DNA from: Streptococcus tangpeifui
GTDB taxonomy: Bacteria > Bacillota > Bacilli > Lactobacillales > Streptococcaceae
Assembly (NCBI RefSeq): GCF_011038795.1
Contig: NZ_JAAKDU010000006.1
Span: 60,004-124,003, forward strand
DNA: 64,000 bases
Direction of reading: 5' to 3'
Position numbers and translations under genes: made by a program. Position 1 is the first letter of the stretch. Each line of letters opens with the position of its first letter. Shown here in pieces: positions 38,244 to 46,605 of the stretch. The notes under the pieces are model-generated. The model worked only from the letters and a program-made list of their open reading frames with translations, was not told the origin of the DNA and ran no database searches.

Positions 38244-40913
38244 ATGGCAAAAGCAACTAAAACTGCAGAACTCAGTGCTGAAGAATTGGCGCAACAGTAT
38301 ACAGGGGAACTTGTAGACAAAGCCGTAGAAGCTGAACGTGTTTATGCAACTTACTCTCAAGAGCAAGTTGATAAAATTGTTGCAGCTATGGCGCTTGCCG
38401 GTTCAGAAGCCGCTCTTGAACTGGCGAAAGAAGCACATGAGGAAACAGGTCGCGGTGTTATCGAGGATAAAGATACTAAAAATCACTTTGCGACAGAATA
38501 TGTTTATGAACGTATTAAAAATGAAAAAACGGTTGGCATTATTGGTGAAGATAAAGTAGCTGGCAGTATCCAAATTGCAGCCCCTCTTGGTGTTTTAGCT
38601 GGTATTGTACCAACAACTAACCCAACATCAACAACCATGTTCAAAATTTTGGTTGCTTTAAAGACACGCAATGCGATCGTCTTTGCCTTCCACCCATCAG
38701 CTCAAAAATGTTCAGCGCACGCCGCACAGATTCTCTACGATGCTGCGGTCAAAGCCGGTGCTCCTGAAAATATTGTTCAATGGATTGACACACCATCAAT
38801 CGCTAATACCAATGCCTTGATCTCAAATAAGAAAATTGCCTCCATCTTAGCAACCGGCGGCCCCGGCATGGTTAATGCAGCTCTTAAATCTGGTAACCCA
38901 TCAATGGGGGTTGGTGCTGGTAATGGTGCTGTTTATGTAGATGCAACGGCCCACCTTGATCGTGCAGTCGAAGATCTTCTTTTGTCAAAACGTTTTGATA
39001 ACGGCATGATTTGTGCAACAGAAAACTCAGCAGTAGTTGAAGCTCCAATTTACAAAGAATGGCTGGCTAAAATGCAGGAAAAAGGTGCTTACTTGGTACC
39101 TAAGAAAGACTATAAAAAACTTGAAGATTTCGTCTTCAATGACAATCACGGTGTTAACGGACCCGTTGCTGGTATGTCAGCTGCCTGGATTTGTGAACAC
39201 GCTGGTGTGAAATTACCAGAAGGTAAAGATGTGCTCTTGTTTGAATTGGACAAGAAAAACATTGGTGAAAAATTATCTTCAGAGAAGCTTTCTCCAATCC
39301 TTTCAGTTTATAAAGCGAAAGATCGCCAAGACGGTATCGAGATCGTGGCTGCTTTGCTTGATTATCAAGGTGCTGGTCACAACTGTGCTATCCAAATCGG
39401 TTCTCAAGCTGACCCATTCGTTACGGAATATGGTGATGCCCTTAATTCATCTCGTGTCTTGGTTAACCAGCCAGACTCAGTCGGTGGTATTGGTGATGTC
39501 TATACAGATGCACTGCAAGCCAGCTTAACTCTTGGAACAGGATCATGGGGGAAAAATTCATTGTCACACAATCTATCTACTGGCGACCTCTTGAACGTAA
39601 AAACTGTTGCGAAACGCCGTAACCGTCCTCAATGGATTCGTTTGCCAGAAAAAACTTACTACGAAAAGAATGCTATTTCTTATTTGCAAGATGCCTATGA
39701 ACCAATGACACGCGCCCTCATCGTTGCCGACCCGGGGATGGTTCAATTTGGTTTTGTTGATACGGTTTATGCGCAATTAGCACTTCGTGATGAAAAAGTG
39801 GTGACCTCACTTTATGGCACCATCAAGCCAGACCCAACTCTTGGTCAAACAATTGAAATCGCCAAACAAATGCGTGACTTCAAGCCTGATACCGTTATTG
39901 CTATCGGTGGTGGTTCTGCGATTGATGCCTCTAAGATTGCTCGTTTGATTTACGAAGTATCTCTTGATCGTGAAGAAGGATGGCTTGATGCTTATGAAAA
40001 TGTGAGTGAATTCTTCCTTGAATTGCAACAAAAATTCATCGATATCCGCAAACGTATTGTGAAGTTCAAACATCAAACAGAGACTCGTCTCTTCTGTATT
40101 CCAACAACATCAGGTACAGGTGCAGAGGTAACGCCGTTTGCTGTTATCACAGATGATTTCACACACGTGAAATACCCACTTGCCGACTATGAATTAACAC
40201 CTCAAGTCGCTATCGTTGATCCAGAGTTTGTTATGACTGTACCAAAACGTACAGCTGCTTGGTCAGGTCTTGACGCTTTATCACATGCCCTTGAATCTTA
40301 CGTATCTGTTATGGCGTCTGACTTTACACGTCCATGGTCACTTGAAGCTATCAAGTTAATCATCGAAAACTTGGAAGATGCTTATAACTATGATCCTAAG
40401 AATCCAACACTTCGCGGTGAACAAGCCAAAGAAAACATGCATTATGCTTCAACGCTTGCTGGTATGGCTTTCGGTAATGCCTTCCTTGGTATTAACCACT
40501 CACTGGCACACAAGACTGGTGGCGAATTCGGCCTTCCGCACGGCCTTGCTATCGCAATTGCCATGCAGCATGTTATTCGCTACAATGGCGTAGCAGGAAA
40601 TGTCAAACGTTCAGTTTACCCACGTTATGAAGAATACCGTGCACAGCGTGATTATGCAGATATTGCTCGAGCCCTTGGACTTGAAGGTAAAGACGATGCT
40701 GAATTGGTTGAAGCACTCTGCGCACGCATTGACAAGTTGATGCATGCAGTAGGTGTTGAACCAAAACTTTCAGCTAACGGGGTTACCAAGGAAGCCTTTG
40801 ACGCAGCTGTGGATCGTCTGGCTAGTTTGGCTTATGATGACCAATGTACACCAGCTAACCCACGTCAGCCATACATTGAAGATATGAAACAACTTTTGAT
40901 TGATCAATTCTAA
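38244..40913 (+). CDS. adhE: Bifunctional acetaldehyde-CoA / alcohol dehydrogenase
   Basis: This enzyme turns acetyl-CoA into ethanol in two NADH-using steps, regenerating NAD in fermentation. It is 889 residues and forms filaments (spirosomes) in relatives. Residues 1-440 are the aldehyde dehydrogenase half, with catalytic Cys257 in GMICATENS. Residues ~460-889 are the iron-dependent alcohol dehydrogenase half, with iron ligands in DALSHALESYVS and FLGINHSLAHKTGGEFGLPHG. I chose the ATG at 38244, preceded by TGGAGGA (38230-38236); the longer frame from 38184 starts within the leader. Expression should follow the Rex-like sites upstream. Fatty acid synthesis genes 14 kb downstream compete for the same acetyl-CoA. 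Confidence 0.97.
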   Translation: MAKATKTAELSAEELAQQYTGELVDKAVEAERVYATYSQEQVDKIVAAMALAGSEAALELAKEAHEETGRGVIEDKDTKNHFATEYVYERIKNEKTVGIIGEDKVAGSIQIAAPLGVLAGIVPTTNPTSTTMFKILVALKTRNAIVFAFHPSAQKCSAHAAQILYDAAVKAGAPENIVQWIDTPSIANTNALISNKKIASILATGGPGMVNAALKSGNPSMGVGAGNGAVYVDATAHLDRAVEDLLLSKRFDNGMICATENSAVVEAPIYKEWLAKMQEKGAYLVPKKDYKKLEDFVFNDNHGVNGPVAGMSAAWICEHAGVKLPEGKDVLLFELDKKNIGEKLSSEKLSPILSVYKAKDRQDGIEIVAALLDYQGAGHNCAIQIGSQADPFVTEYGDALNSSRVLVNQPDSVGGIGDVYTDALQASLTLGTGSWGKNSLSHNLSTGDLLNVKTVAKRRNRPQWIRLPEKTYYEKNAISYLQDAYEPMTRALIVADPGMVQFGFVDTVYAQLALRDEKVVTSLYGTIKPDPTLGQTIEIAKQMRDFKPDTVIAIGGGSAIDASKIARLIYEVSLDREEGWLDAYENVSEFFLELQQKFIDIRKRIVKFKHQTETRLFCIPTTSGTGAEVTPFAVITDDFTHVKYPLADYELTPQVAIVDPEFVMTVPKRTAAWSGLDALSHALESYVSVMASDFTRPWSLEAIKLIIENLEDAYNYDPKNPTLRGEQAKENMHYASTLAGMAFGNAFLGINHSLAHKTGGEFGLPHGLAIAIAMQHVIRYNGVAGNVKRSVYPRYEEYRAQRDYADIARALGLEGKDDAELVEALCARIDKLMHAVGVEPKLSANGVTKEAFDAAVDRLASLAYDDQCTPANPRQPYIEDMKQLLIDQF

Positions 40914-40934
40914 GGTACAATCGGATAAACTAGA

Positions 40935-40965
40935 AGAAGGCTGGACAAGAATTCGTCCAGTCTTC
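40935..40965. terminator. adhE-proximal hairpin, terminal hairpin of inverted repeat copy C
   Basis: GAAGGCTGGAC and GTCCAGTCTTC pair over 11 positions (one G-T) with an 8-nt loop, followed by CCTATTTT. It probably stops adhE transcription. Confidence 0.7.
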
Positions 40966-41206
40966 CTATTTTGGAACAAACTCTTGGCGCAGCAGTTGAG
41001 AGTAAGACTTCTTCGTAACCAACAAATCTTACCCTTGCATAGTTCATAGGTGCTTTAGCCTCTATGAACTGCTGCTGGCAGTTTTTCCTTTTGCCGCAAG
41101 GCCAAAGTGGAAAACCTAGCCAATTGTGCAGAGGATAGTGGGATAACAAAATCAAAATCGTGATTTTATCACAATTTACTGATTTTTGTCCCACTCTCCT
41201 CTTTTT
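40935..41206 (-). repeat. Multi-hairpin intergenic repeat, copy C (inverted)
   Basis: Read on the minus strand it begins GAGAGTGGGACAAAAATCAG, forms a TGTGATAAAATCACG hairpin and shares with copy E the block from GCACAATTGG through CCACTTTGGCCTTG to GCAAGGGTAAG. It then keeps AGTAAGACTT-type pairing (GGTAAGATTT with GAAGTCTTACT) and ends in the GGCTGGAC hairpin next to adhE. This is the only copy in reverse orientation. Confidence 0.72.
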
Positions 41207-41232
41207 TTGCTGACTTGGCTTTTTAACCTTTA

Positions 41233-41241
41233 TGCTATAAT
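41233..41241 (+). promoter_or_regulatory. Extended -10 promoter set 6 bp before an ATG
   Basis: TGCTATAAT (41233-41241) ends six bases before the ATG at 41248, where transcription should begin. The mRNA would have almost no leader. Confidence 0.65.
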
Positions 41242-41247
41242 AGAGCC

Positions 41248-41580
41248 ATGTTAGTTCAGCTTCTCTTTATTTTTATTCTAGCCATGCCAGCCTTAGGTCT
41301 GGTTTTTCTCGGGCTAGCCCTGTCCTCAGGCTACCGCAAATTGGTCTGGATCAGTTTCTTAGGTATTCTTGTTTTTGGTCTGTCTTTTTACAGTCTTCAT
41401 CTAAAAAATGATGTCTTTTTTTATAGCTTCTTTATCCTAGGCCCCTTTTTGTTTGGCTTAGGACTGCCACTAAATTTAACCAAGCCCAAGCGGATTCAAG
41501 CCGGATTTTCTGGCTTCGGAATTATTGTCGTGTTTTTCTTAGCCTTGTTAATCATAGCTCAGATGCTTAATCGCTTCTAA
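41248..41580 (+). CDS. Small four-helix membrane protein of unknown function
   Basis: This 110-residue protein is nearly all hydrophobic, with about four membrane segments (roughly 3-25, 30-48, 57-77 and 86-107) and few charges outside the KRIQ loop. No motif is recognised. There is no ribosome-binding site, because the promoter abuts the ATG, which would make it a leaderless mRNA. The frame is not explained by a gene on the other strand. It is a lone gene between repeat copy C and the pnp leader. Confidence 0.65.
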   Translation: MLVQLLFIFILAMPALGLVFLGLALSSGYRKLVWISFLGILVFGLSFYSLHLKNDVFFYSFFILGPFLFGLGLPLNLTKPKRIQAGFSGFGIIVVFFLALLIIAQMLNRF

Positions 41581-41808
41581 TGCTTTTTGAAAAACTAAAT
41601 GATATGTCATTGCCTTAGGCCTTGCTTCGTTTCAGTGTTATCAATTGTCGTTTGTCTTATTCCAACCTTAAATCCACTAGATAATTTAAGCTGCCTGTGC
41701 TTGATGCCTAGTCTGATTTTATATAAACATAGACTTCAAAGGACAATTTTGAGGCTTTTTCTTAGCTTTAATCCTGTTCCTAATCTTATCATTAGCCTCC
41801 TTTTGTGG
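41581..41808. other. Gap before the pnp promoter, no gene
   Basis: A 70-codon plus-strand frame (41599-41811) lacks a ribosome-binding site and family resemblance. No clear terminator follows the small membrane gene, and I see no other structure here. Confidence 0.4.
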
Positions 41809-41910
41809 TAGAATATAAGCGATACCATGATTTTATACAAAATTAAGTCAAGAGGCCTTGCAGTAAATCTTTAAGCTCATCTTTATTTAATTTTGTAAAA
41901 AACAGGTATC
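41809..41910 (+). promoter_or_regulatory. pnp promoter and long 5'-terminal stem-loop
   Basis: An extended -10, TGGTAGAAT (41806-41814), predicts a start at about 41821. There GATACC (41821-41826) pairs with GGTATC (41905-41910) and TACAAAATTAA (41836-41846) with TTAATTTTGTA (41887-41897), with A-T pairs between. The transcript's 5' end is thus buried in a ~25-bp stem, the layout of the RNase III-cut, self-regulating pnp leader of E. coli. Confidence 0.7.
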
Positions 41911-41999
41911 AATTTTAACTAGAACATTCAAGGATTAGCGAGGGCCAGGCTTTAGCCTATGAAAAAGTTCTTGCTGATTCATGGGTATGAGGTAGATTC

Positions 42000-44276
42000 A
42001 TGGCAAAACAAACCTTTCAAATGACTTTTGCAGGGAAACCCCTAGTGGTTGAAATCGGTCAAGTAGCCAAACAGGCTAACGGTGCTGCTGTTGTGCGTTA
42101 TGGAGATTCAACAGTCCTATCCGCTGCAACCATGTCCAAAAAAATGGCTACAACTGACTTTTTTCCTTTGCAGGTTAATTACGAGGAAAAGATGTATGCG
42201 GCTGGCAAATTTCCTGGTGGATTTATGAAACGGGAAGGTCGTCCTTCGACCGATGCCACTTTAACGGCTCGTCTGATTGATCGTCCTATTAGGCCCATGT
42301 TTGCCGAAGGTTTTCGCAATGAAGTACAGGTCATCAATACGGTTTTATCCTACGATCCTGATGCTTCTGCTCCAATGGCAGCGATGTTTGGAAGTTCTCT
42401 CGCTCTCTGTATTTCTGATATTCCCTTTAATGGACCGATTGCAGGCGTTCAGGTTGCCTACCTAAATGGTGATTTTATCATTAATCCTACAGCTGAACAA
42501 AAGGAGGCCTCCAGTCTGGAGTTGACGGTGGCGGGAACTAAGACAGCTATCAATATGGTTGAGTCGGGTGCTCAGGAATTATCCGAAGATATTATGCTAG
42601 CAGCTTTACTCAAAGGACATGAAGCCATTCGGGAACTGATTGCCTTCCAAGAAGAAATTGTCGCTGCAATTGGTAAGGAAAAAGCAGAGGTTGAGCTCTT
42701 GCAGGTTGCCCCTGAGCTTCAGGCTGAAATTATTTCAGCTTATAACAGTGATCTGCAAAAAGCTGTTCAAGTTGAAGAAAAACTGGCGCGTGAAGAAGCA
42801 ACGCAGGCGGTCAAAGACCAAGTTTTGGCAATCTATGAAGAACGCTATGCTGAAGACGAAGAACTCGAGCGCATCTTGCGTGATGTTGCTGAAATCTTAG
42901 AAGAAATGGAGCATGCTGAGGTTCGTCGCCTGATTACCGAGGAGAAGGTTCGTCCAGATGGCCGCAAGGTCGATGAAATTCGTCCTTTAGAGGCTGAAGT
43001 CGATTTCTTACCCCAAGTGCACGGCTCAGGGCTCTTTACCCGAGGCCAAACTCAGGCTCTGTCGGTTTTGACTCTGGCACCTATGAGTGATAGCAAGATT
43101 GTCGATGGCTTGGATCCAGAGTACCGCAAGCGCTTTATGCACCACTATAATTTTCCTCAGTATTCTGTCGGAGAAACAGGTCGCTATGGAGCGCCTGGCC
43201 GCCGAGAAATCGGTCATGGTGCTCTGGGGGAGCGGGCTTTGGCTCAGGTTTTACCGCGTTTTGAAGACTTCCCCTACGCTATCCGTCTGGTGGCAGAAGT
43301 ACTGGAATCCAATGGCTCTTCATCCCAAGCTTCCATCTGTGCTGGCACTCTAGCCTTAATGGCAGGGGGAGTTCCCATCAAGGCTCCGGTAGCAGGTATC
43401 GCCATGGGACTGATTTCTGATGGCAACAACTACACCATTCTAACAGACATTCAAGGTCTTGAAGATCACTTTGGTGATATGGATTTCAAGGTGGCCGGAA
43501 CCCGTCAAGGGATTACAGCCTTGCAGATGGATATTAAGATTTCAGGGATTACTCCAGAAATTCTTAAGGAGGCTTTAGCTCAAGCCAAAAAGGCCCGTTT
43601 TGAAATTCTCGATCTGATTGAACAAACGATTCCAGCTCCGCGGCCTGACTTGGCTCCAACCGCGCCTAAGATTGACACTATTAAGATTGATGTCGATAAA
43701 ATCAAGGTGGTCATCGGCAGAGGCGGTGAAACTATAGATAAAATTATCGAAGAAACAGGGGTTAAGATTGACATCGACGAAGAAGGAAATGTGCAAATCT
43801 ACTCTCCTGACCAAGCAGCCATTGCTCAAGCCAAGGAAATCATTGCCAATCTAGTGCGTGAAGCCAAGGTTGGTGAGATTTACCATGCCGAAGTTGTCCG
43901 TATCGAAAGCTTTGGTGCCTTTGTCAATCTCTTTGATAAGACTGATGCCTTAGTCCATATTTCAGAATTAGCTTGGGAACGAACTAATAAAGTTGAAGAT
44001 ATCGTTAAAGTGGGTGATAAAGTCGATGTTAAGGTGATTAAAATAGATGATAAAGGTCGGGTCAATGCTTCCATCAAGGCTCTCTTGCCAAAACCTGAAG
44101 GAAACGAGGGACAAGAGACTAAAAAGCATCATTATAAGAAACGGAACCATCAGTCAGCAGGACAGCATCCAATGATTGAAAAAGATGAACACCATCACCG
44201 CAAAGGTCACCACCCCCATCAATCTAAGAATCAAGAAGAACAAGTAGTAGAATCAGAAGAAGGTCATCATGAATAA
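42000..44276 (+). CDS. pnp: Polyribonucleotide nucleotidyltransferase (PNPase)
   Basis: This 3'-5' exoribonuclease degrades RNA with phosphate and can add tails in reverse. It is 758 residues. In order: RNase PH domain 1 (about 10-140; [21 protein letters not shown]), a helical linker, RNase PH domain 2 (about 310-530; [19 protein letters not shown] and the catalytic [11 protein letters not shown]), KH (about 555-615; [18 protein letters not shown]) and S1 (about 620-690; [19 protein letters not shown]). The last ~55 residues are unusually His-rich (12 His). The ATG at 42000 has GAGG upstream. A SseB-family gene overlaps its end by 8 bp and cysE follows, as in other streptococci. It is probably self-regulated through its leader. 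Confidence 0.97.
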   Translation: MAKQTFQMTFAGKPLVVEIGQVAKQANGAAVVRYGDSTVLSAATMSKKMATTDFFPLQVNYEEKMYAAGKFPGGFMKREGRPSTDATLTARLIDRPIRPMFAEGFRNEVQVINTVLSYDPDASAPMAAMFGSSLALCISDIPFNGPIAGVQVAYLNGDFIINPTAEQKEASSLELTVAGTKTAINMVESGAQELSEDIMLAALLKGHEAIRELIAFQEEIVAAIGKEKAEVELLQVAPELQAEIISAYNSDLQKAVQVEEKLAREEATQAVKDQVLAIYEERYAEDEELERILRDVAEILEEMEHAEVRRLITEEKVRPDGRKVDEIRPLEAEVDFLPQVHGSGLFTRGQTQALSVLTLAPMSDSKIVDGLDPEYRKRFMHHYNFPQYSVGETGRYGAPGRREIGHGALGERALAQVLPRFEDFPYAIRLVAEVLESNGSSSQASICAGTLALMAGGVPIKAPVAGIAMGLISDGNNYTILTDIQGLEDHFGDMDFKVAGTRQGITALQMDIKISGITPEILKEALAQAKKARFEILDLIEQTIPAPRPDLAPTAPKIDTIKIDVDKIKVVIGRGGETIDKIIEETGVKIDIDEEGNVQIYSPDQAAIAQAKEIIANLVREAKVGEIYHAEVVRIESFGAFVNLFDKTDALVHISELAWERTNKVEDIVKVGDKVDVKVIKIDDKGRVNASIKALLPKPEGNEGQETKKHHYKKRNHQSAGQHPMIEKDEHHHRKGHHPHQSKNQEEQVVESEEGHHE

Positions 44277-45018
44277 ATTTAACTCAGAACTCGATTTTGC
44301 CTTACGTAATTTTATTGCTAATCCAGAGAACTTTTTAGACGGGTTGACCCTAGTTAACTGTCTTCATTCTATTCCAGTGATAGCAGCTGCCCAACCCTAT
44401 GCTGTTGCTATGCAAGGTCAAAAAGTTATTCCTGTTTTCAGTAATAAAAGTGATTTGGATACTTTCAAAAAAGAACACCCTAGTGCTAAAACGCAAGACT
44501 GGGTAGAACGGCCTAGTATTGAAGTTTTAGAAGAGGCGGTAACTAACCGCTTGCATGGTTTGGTCTTTAATATTAAAAAAGCTGGCGACTTTGCCAACTC
44601 CACTATTTTCAAGAGCAGTGAATTGATTCAACTCATCAATACTTACACCAAGCTTTTGAATGATGTTTTAGGGGAAGAAAATCAAGGTCGAGATAGCTTG
44701 CAACGTCAATACTTTGTCCCTGTCATTATCTTGGCTAGCGAAGATGGCAGCTATCAACGCAGTTACCCGGCTTTGACAATTGAAAATGAAACTTACATCC
44801 CATCCTTTTCTAACATTCCTAGCTTTGCTAAATGGTATAATGACGGGGATTTAGGCTATCCTTTCCGTCTAGCCAAGGGAACAGTCATGACTTGGACTGT
44901 GGATCAGATTGCCCATCCAGCTCAAGGAGAGAGCGGTGTTGGCGATACCAAGGGTGTGGTACTTGATCCCCTCAACGAAAATCAAACCTTGGTGGATTGG
45001 GCTAGTATCGAAAATTAA
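44269..45018 (+). CDS. SseB-family protein of unknown function
   Basis: This 249-residue cytoplasmic protein resembles the SseB family: an N-terminal half with [20 protein letters not shown] (strand-turn motif of SseB) and a C-terminal half with [15 protein letters not shown]. Despite the family name, streptococcal members have no link to type III secretion and their role is unknown. It overlaps the 3' end of pnp by 8 bp (ATG within CATCATGAATAA), so translation is coupled. cysE begins 12 bp after its stop. Confidence 0.78.
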   Translation: MNKFNSELDFALRNFIANPENFLDGLTLVNCLHSIPVIAAAQPYAVAMQGQKVIPVFSNKSDLDTFKKEHPSAKTQDWVERPSIEVLEEAVTNRLHGLVFNIKKAGDFANSTIFKSSELIQLINTYTKLLNDVLGEENQGRDSLQRQYFVPVIILASEDGSYQRSYPALTIENETYIPSFSNIPSFAKWYNDGDLGYPFRLAKGTVMTWTVDQIAHPAQGESGVGDTKGVVLDPLNENQTLVDWASIEN

Positions 45019-45029
45019 GTGAGGTGCCT

Positions 45030-45614
45030 ATGGGTTGGTGGAAAGAATCAATAGATATTGTTAAGCAACAGGATCCAGCGGCCCGGACTTCCCTAGAGGT
45101 GATTTTAACCTATCCGGGAATCAAAGCCCTCGCTGCTCATCGGATTTCTCACTTTCTCTGGCGACACCACCTGCGACTGCTGGCTCGAATGCACAGTCAA
45201 TTTTGGCGCTTTTGGACAAATATTGAGATCCATCCAGGAGCTCAGATAGCCAGCGGGGTCTTTATTGACCATGGAGCGGGATTGGTTATCGGAGAGACAG
45301 CTATTGTTGAAAAGGGAGCTATGCTCTATCATGGTGTTACCCTAGGTGGAACCGGTAAGGATGTTGGCAAACGACACCCCACTATCCGCCAAGGAGCCCT
45401 AATCTCGGCTCATTCTCAACTGATTGGTCCTATTGAGGTCGGTCCCAATGCTAAAGTAGGTGCAGGAGCTGTTGTCCTATCGGATGTCCCAGCAGATGTC
45501 ACCGTAGTCGGAGTCCCAGCTAAGGTTGTTCGAGTCCATGGGCGAAAAGATGAGGTGGCCATCAAAACTTTGCAAGAAGCTCGTGAAGCTAGCTATCATT
45601 CATCCCACCTGTAG
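45030..45614 (+). CDS. cysE: Serine O-acetyltransferase
   Basis: This enzyme acetylates serine with acetyl-CoA, the first step of cysteine synthesis. The 194-residue protein has an N-terminal helical domain (DPAARTSLEVILTYPGIKALAAHRISHFLW) and a C-terminal left-handed beta-helix of hexapeptide repeats (IHPGAQIASGVFIDHGAGLVI; GVTLGGTGKDVGKRHP with the catalytic His-Asp region). GTGAGG precedes the ATG at 45030; the GTG at 45024 is within that site. It lies in the pnp-SseB-cysE-cysS group, so cysteine synthesis and cysteinyl-tRNA charging are encoded side by side. Confidence 0.95.
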   Translation: MGWWKESIDIVKQQDPAARTSLEVILTYPGIKALAAHRISHFLWRHHLRLLARMHSQFWRFWTNIEIHPGAQIASGVFIDHGAGLVIGETAIVEKGAMLYHGVTLGGTGKDVGKRHPTIRQGALISAHSQLIGPIEVGPNAKVGAGAVVLSDVPADVTVVGVPAKVVRVHGRKDEVAIKTLQEAREASYHSSHL

Positions 45615-45680
45615 GCTAGTAACTAGCGATTACCCAGATGTGAGAATCTCGTCAGTTCGGACACCGTAAAAGAGGGAATA

Positions 45681-45857
45681 ATGAACTTTATTAAGAAAAA
45701 TTGGTTAAATTTACTGGTCATTATTTTGGCCTTTCTCAATGTTGGTCAGCAATGGCTCAATGGCAGTCGTAGCTATGCTTATATCTGGCTGGCTATCGGT
45801 ATCTTTTGGGTTATCCTGACCTTTATCATCAAAGATGATGGGCCAAAGAAGAAATAG
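45681..45857 (+). CDS. 58-residue two-helix membrane protein between cysE and cysS
   Basis: This small gene was read directly from the sequence: AGAGGGAA lies before the ATG at 45681, and the frame runs to TAG at 45855. The product is MNFIKKNWLNLLVIILAFLN, followed by GQQWLNGSRSY, a second hydrophobic segment (YIWLAIGIFWVILTFII) and the tail KDDGPKKK, so it has two membrane helices with charged ends inside. A small gene holds the same place in related streptococci (from memory, SMU.157c). Function unknown. Confidence 0.75.
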   Translation: MNFIKKNWLNLLVIILAFLNVGQQWLNGSRSYAYIWLAIGIFWVILTFIIKDDGPKKK

Positions 45858-45950
45858 GCTAAGCCTAAGTTTTGTGCTTTACTCTTGTTAGGTAAATACT
45901 TGTCTAGTTCTTGATGACAGTGGACTTTGAGAAATCTGAGAATATTATGA

Positions 45951-46585
45951 GAGGGGACTCAATCGATAAATCGTCATGAAAGGCGATTTCGATTTTCCTC
46001 GCTCTCCTATTTTAAGGCTCAGGTCTCTGCTGCTTTCTTATTTTTAGGTGGTGGGCTTTGGCAGTCTATCCCCAGACTGCCAAAGCCCACTGGAGCATTT
46101 TGACACTTGCTTTGCAAGCTTTATTTCCCGATTAAAAAGCTCTACCAGAGCTTTCTAACCCACCTCCGCACAGTTTAATCAAGACATAAAGCTGCTAAGC
46201 CTGCAAAGGAATTTAGGAAAATCGACGCAGGTGTAAAACACCTGAGAGATTTTATACTGTCAGAGCCATATTTGTAAAGTACTAAAGCACCAACAACTAT
46301 GTCTCTAATTCCACAGCACTGTAGGCGTGCTCGATTATTAGCTATCTCTTGTATGGCACTTAAACAGTTCAGTGGACGGTTTAAGAGGGACGCCTGAAAA
46401 TGGGACTGCGCCCCAAGATAAGGACTTCCAATCATCAGTGGTTCAGTGGTATTAAAGTACCTAATGAACTGTGCAAGAGTAAGACTTCTCGGCATAACTA
46501 ACAAGTCTTACTCCTAACCACTGCGTCAAACTACTCTATCTAAACTAGTTAATAGGAGGCAGGACTTTTGTCCCACCCTCTGACT
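45951..46585 (+). repeat. Multi-hairpin intergenic repeat, copy D (two modules)
   Basis: Module 1 (45951-46178) matches copy A closely from GGGACTCAATC through CCTCGCTCTCC, GGCAGTCTATCCCCAGA and TTTGACACTTGCTTTGCAAG to CCGCACAGTTTAAT. Module 2 (46358-46545) keeps TTAAACAGTTC, CCAAGATAAGGA, CCTAATGAACTGTGCAAG, the AGTAAGACTT/AAGTCTTACT stem (46477-46512) and CACTGCGTCAAACTA. The terminal hairpin GGCAGGAC, TTTT, GTCCCACC lies at about 46558-46579. The 180 bp between modules is unrelated to copy A. The cysS start follows at once. Confidence 0.8.
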
Positions 46586-46605
46586 ATTTCATGAGGAAAA
46601 ACATT

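Noticed and set aside
41599..41811. A 70-codon ORF between the small membrane gene and pnp
   Set aside because: No Shine-Dalgarno and it runs into the pnp promoter. Leu/Cys-rich composition looks like chance.
43575..44150. Several minus-strand ORFs opposite pnp
   Set aside because: They lie wholly within a well-established gene and have no start signals.
46175..46504. A 109-codon minus-strand ORF and a similar 68-codon one at 23522-23728, which resemble each other as protein
   Set aside because: Both arise from module 2 of the intergenic repeat. Copies B, C and E break the frame, neither has a ribosome-binding site, and the similarity is explained by DNA repeats with paired hairpins.
46200..46605. 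A T-box riboswitch before cysS
   Set aside because: The region is occupied by the repeat. I found no T-box core or antiterminator sequence with a matching specifier.
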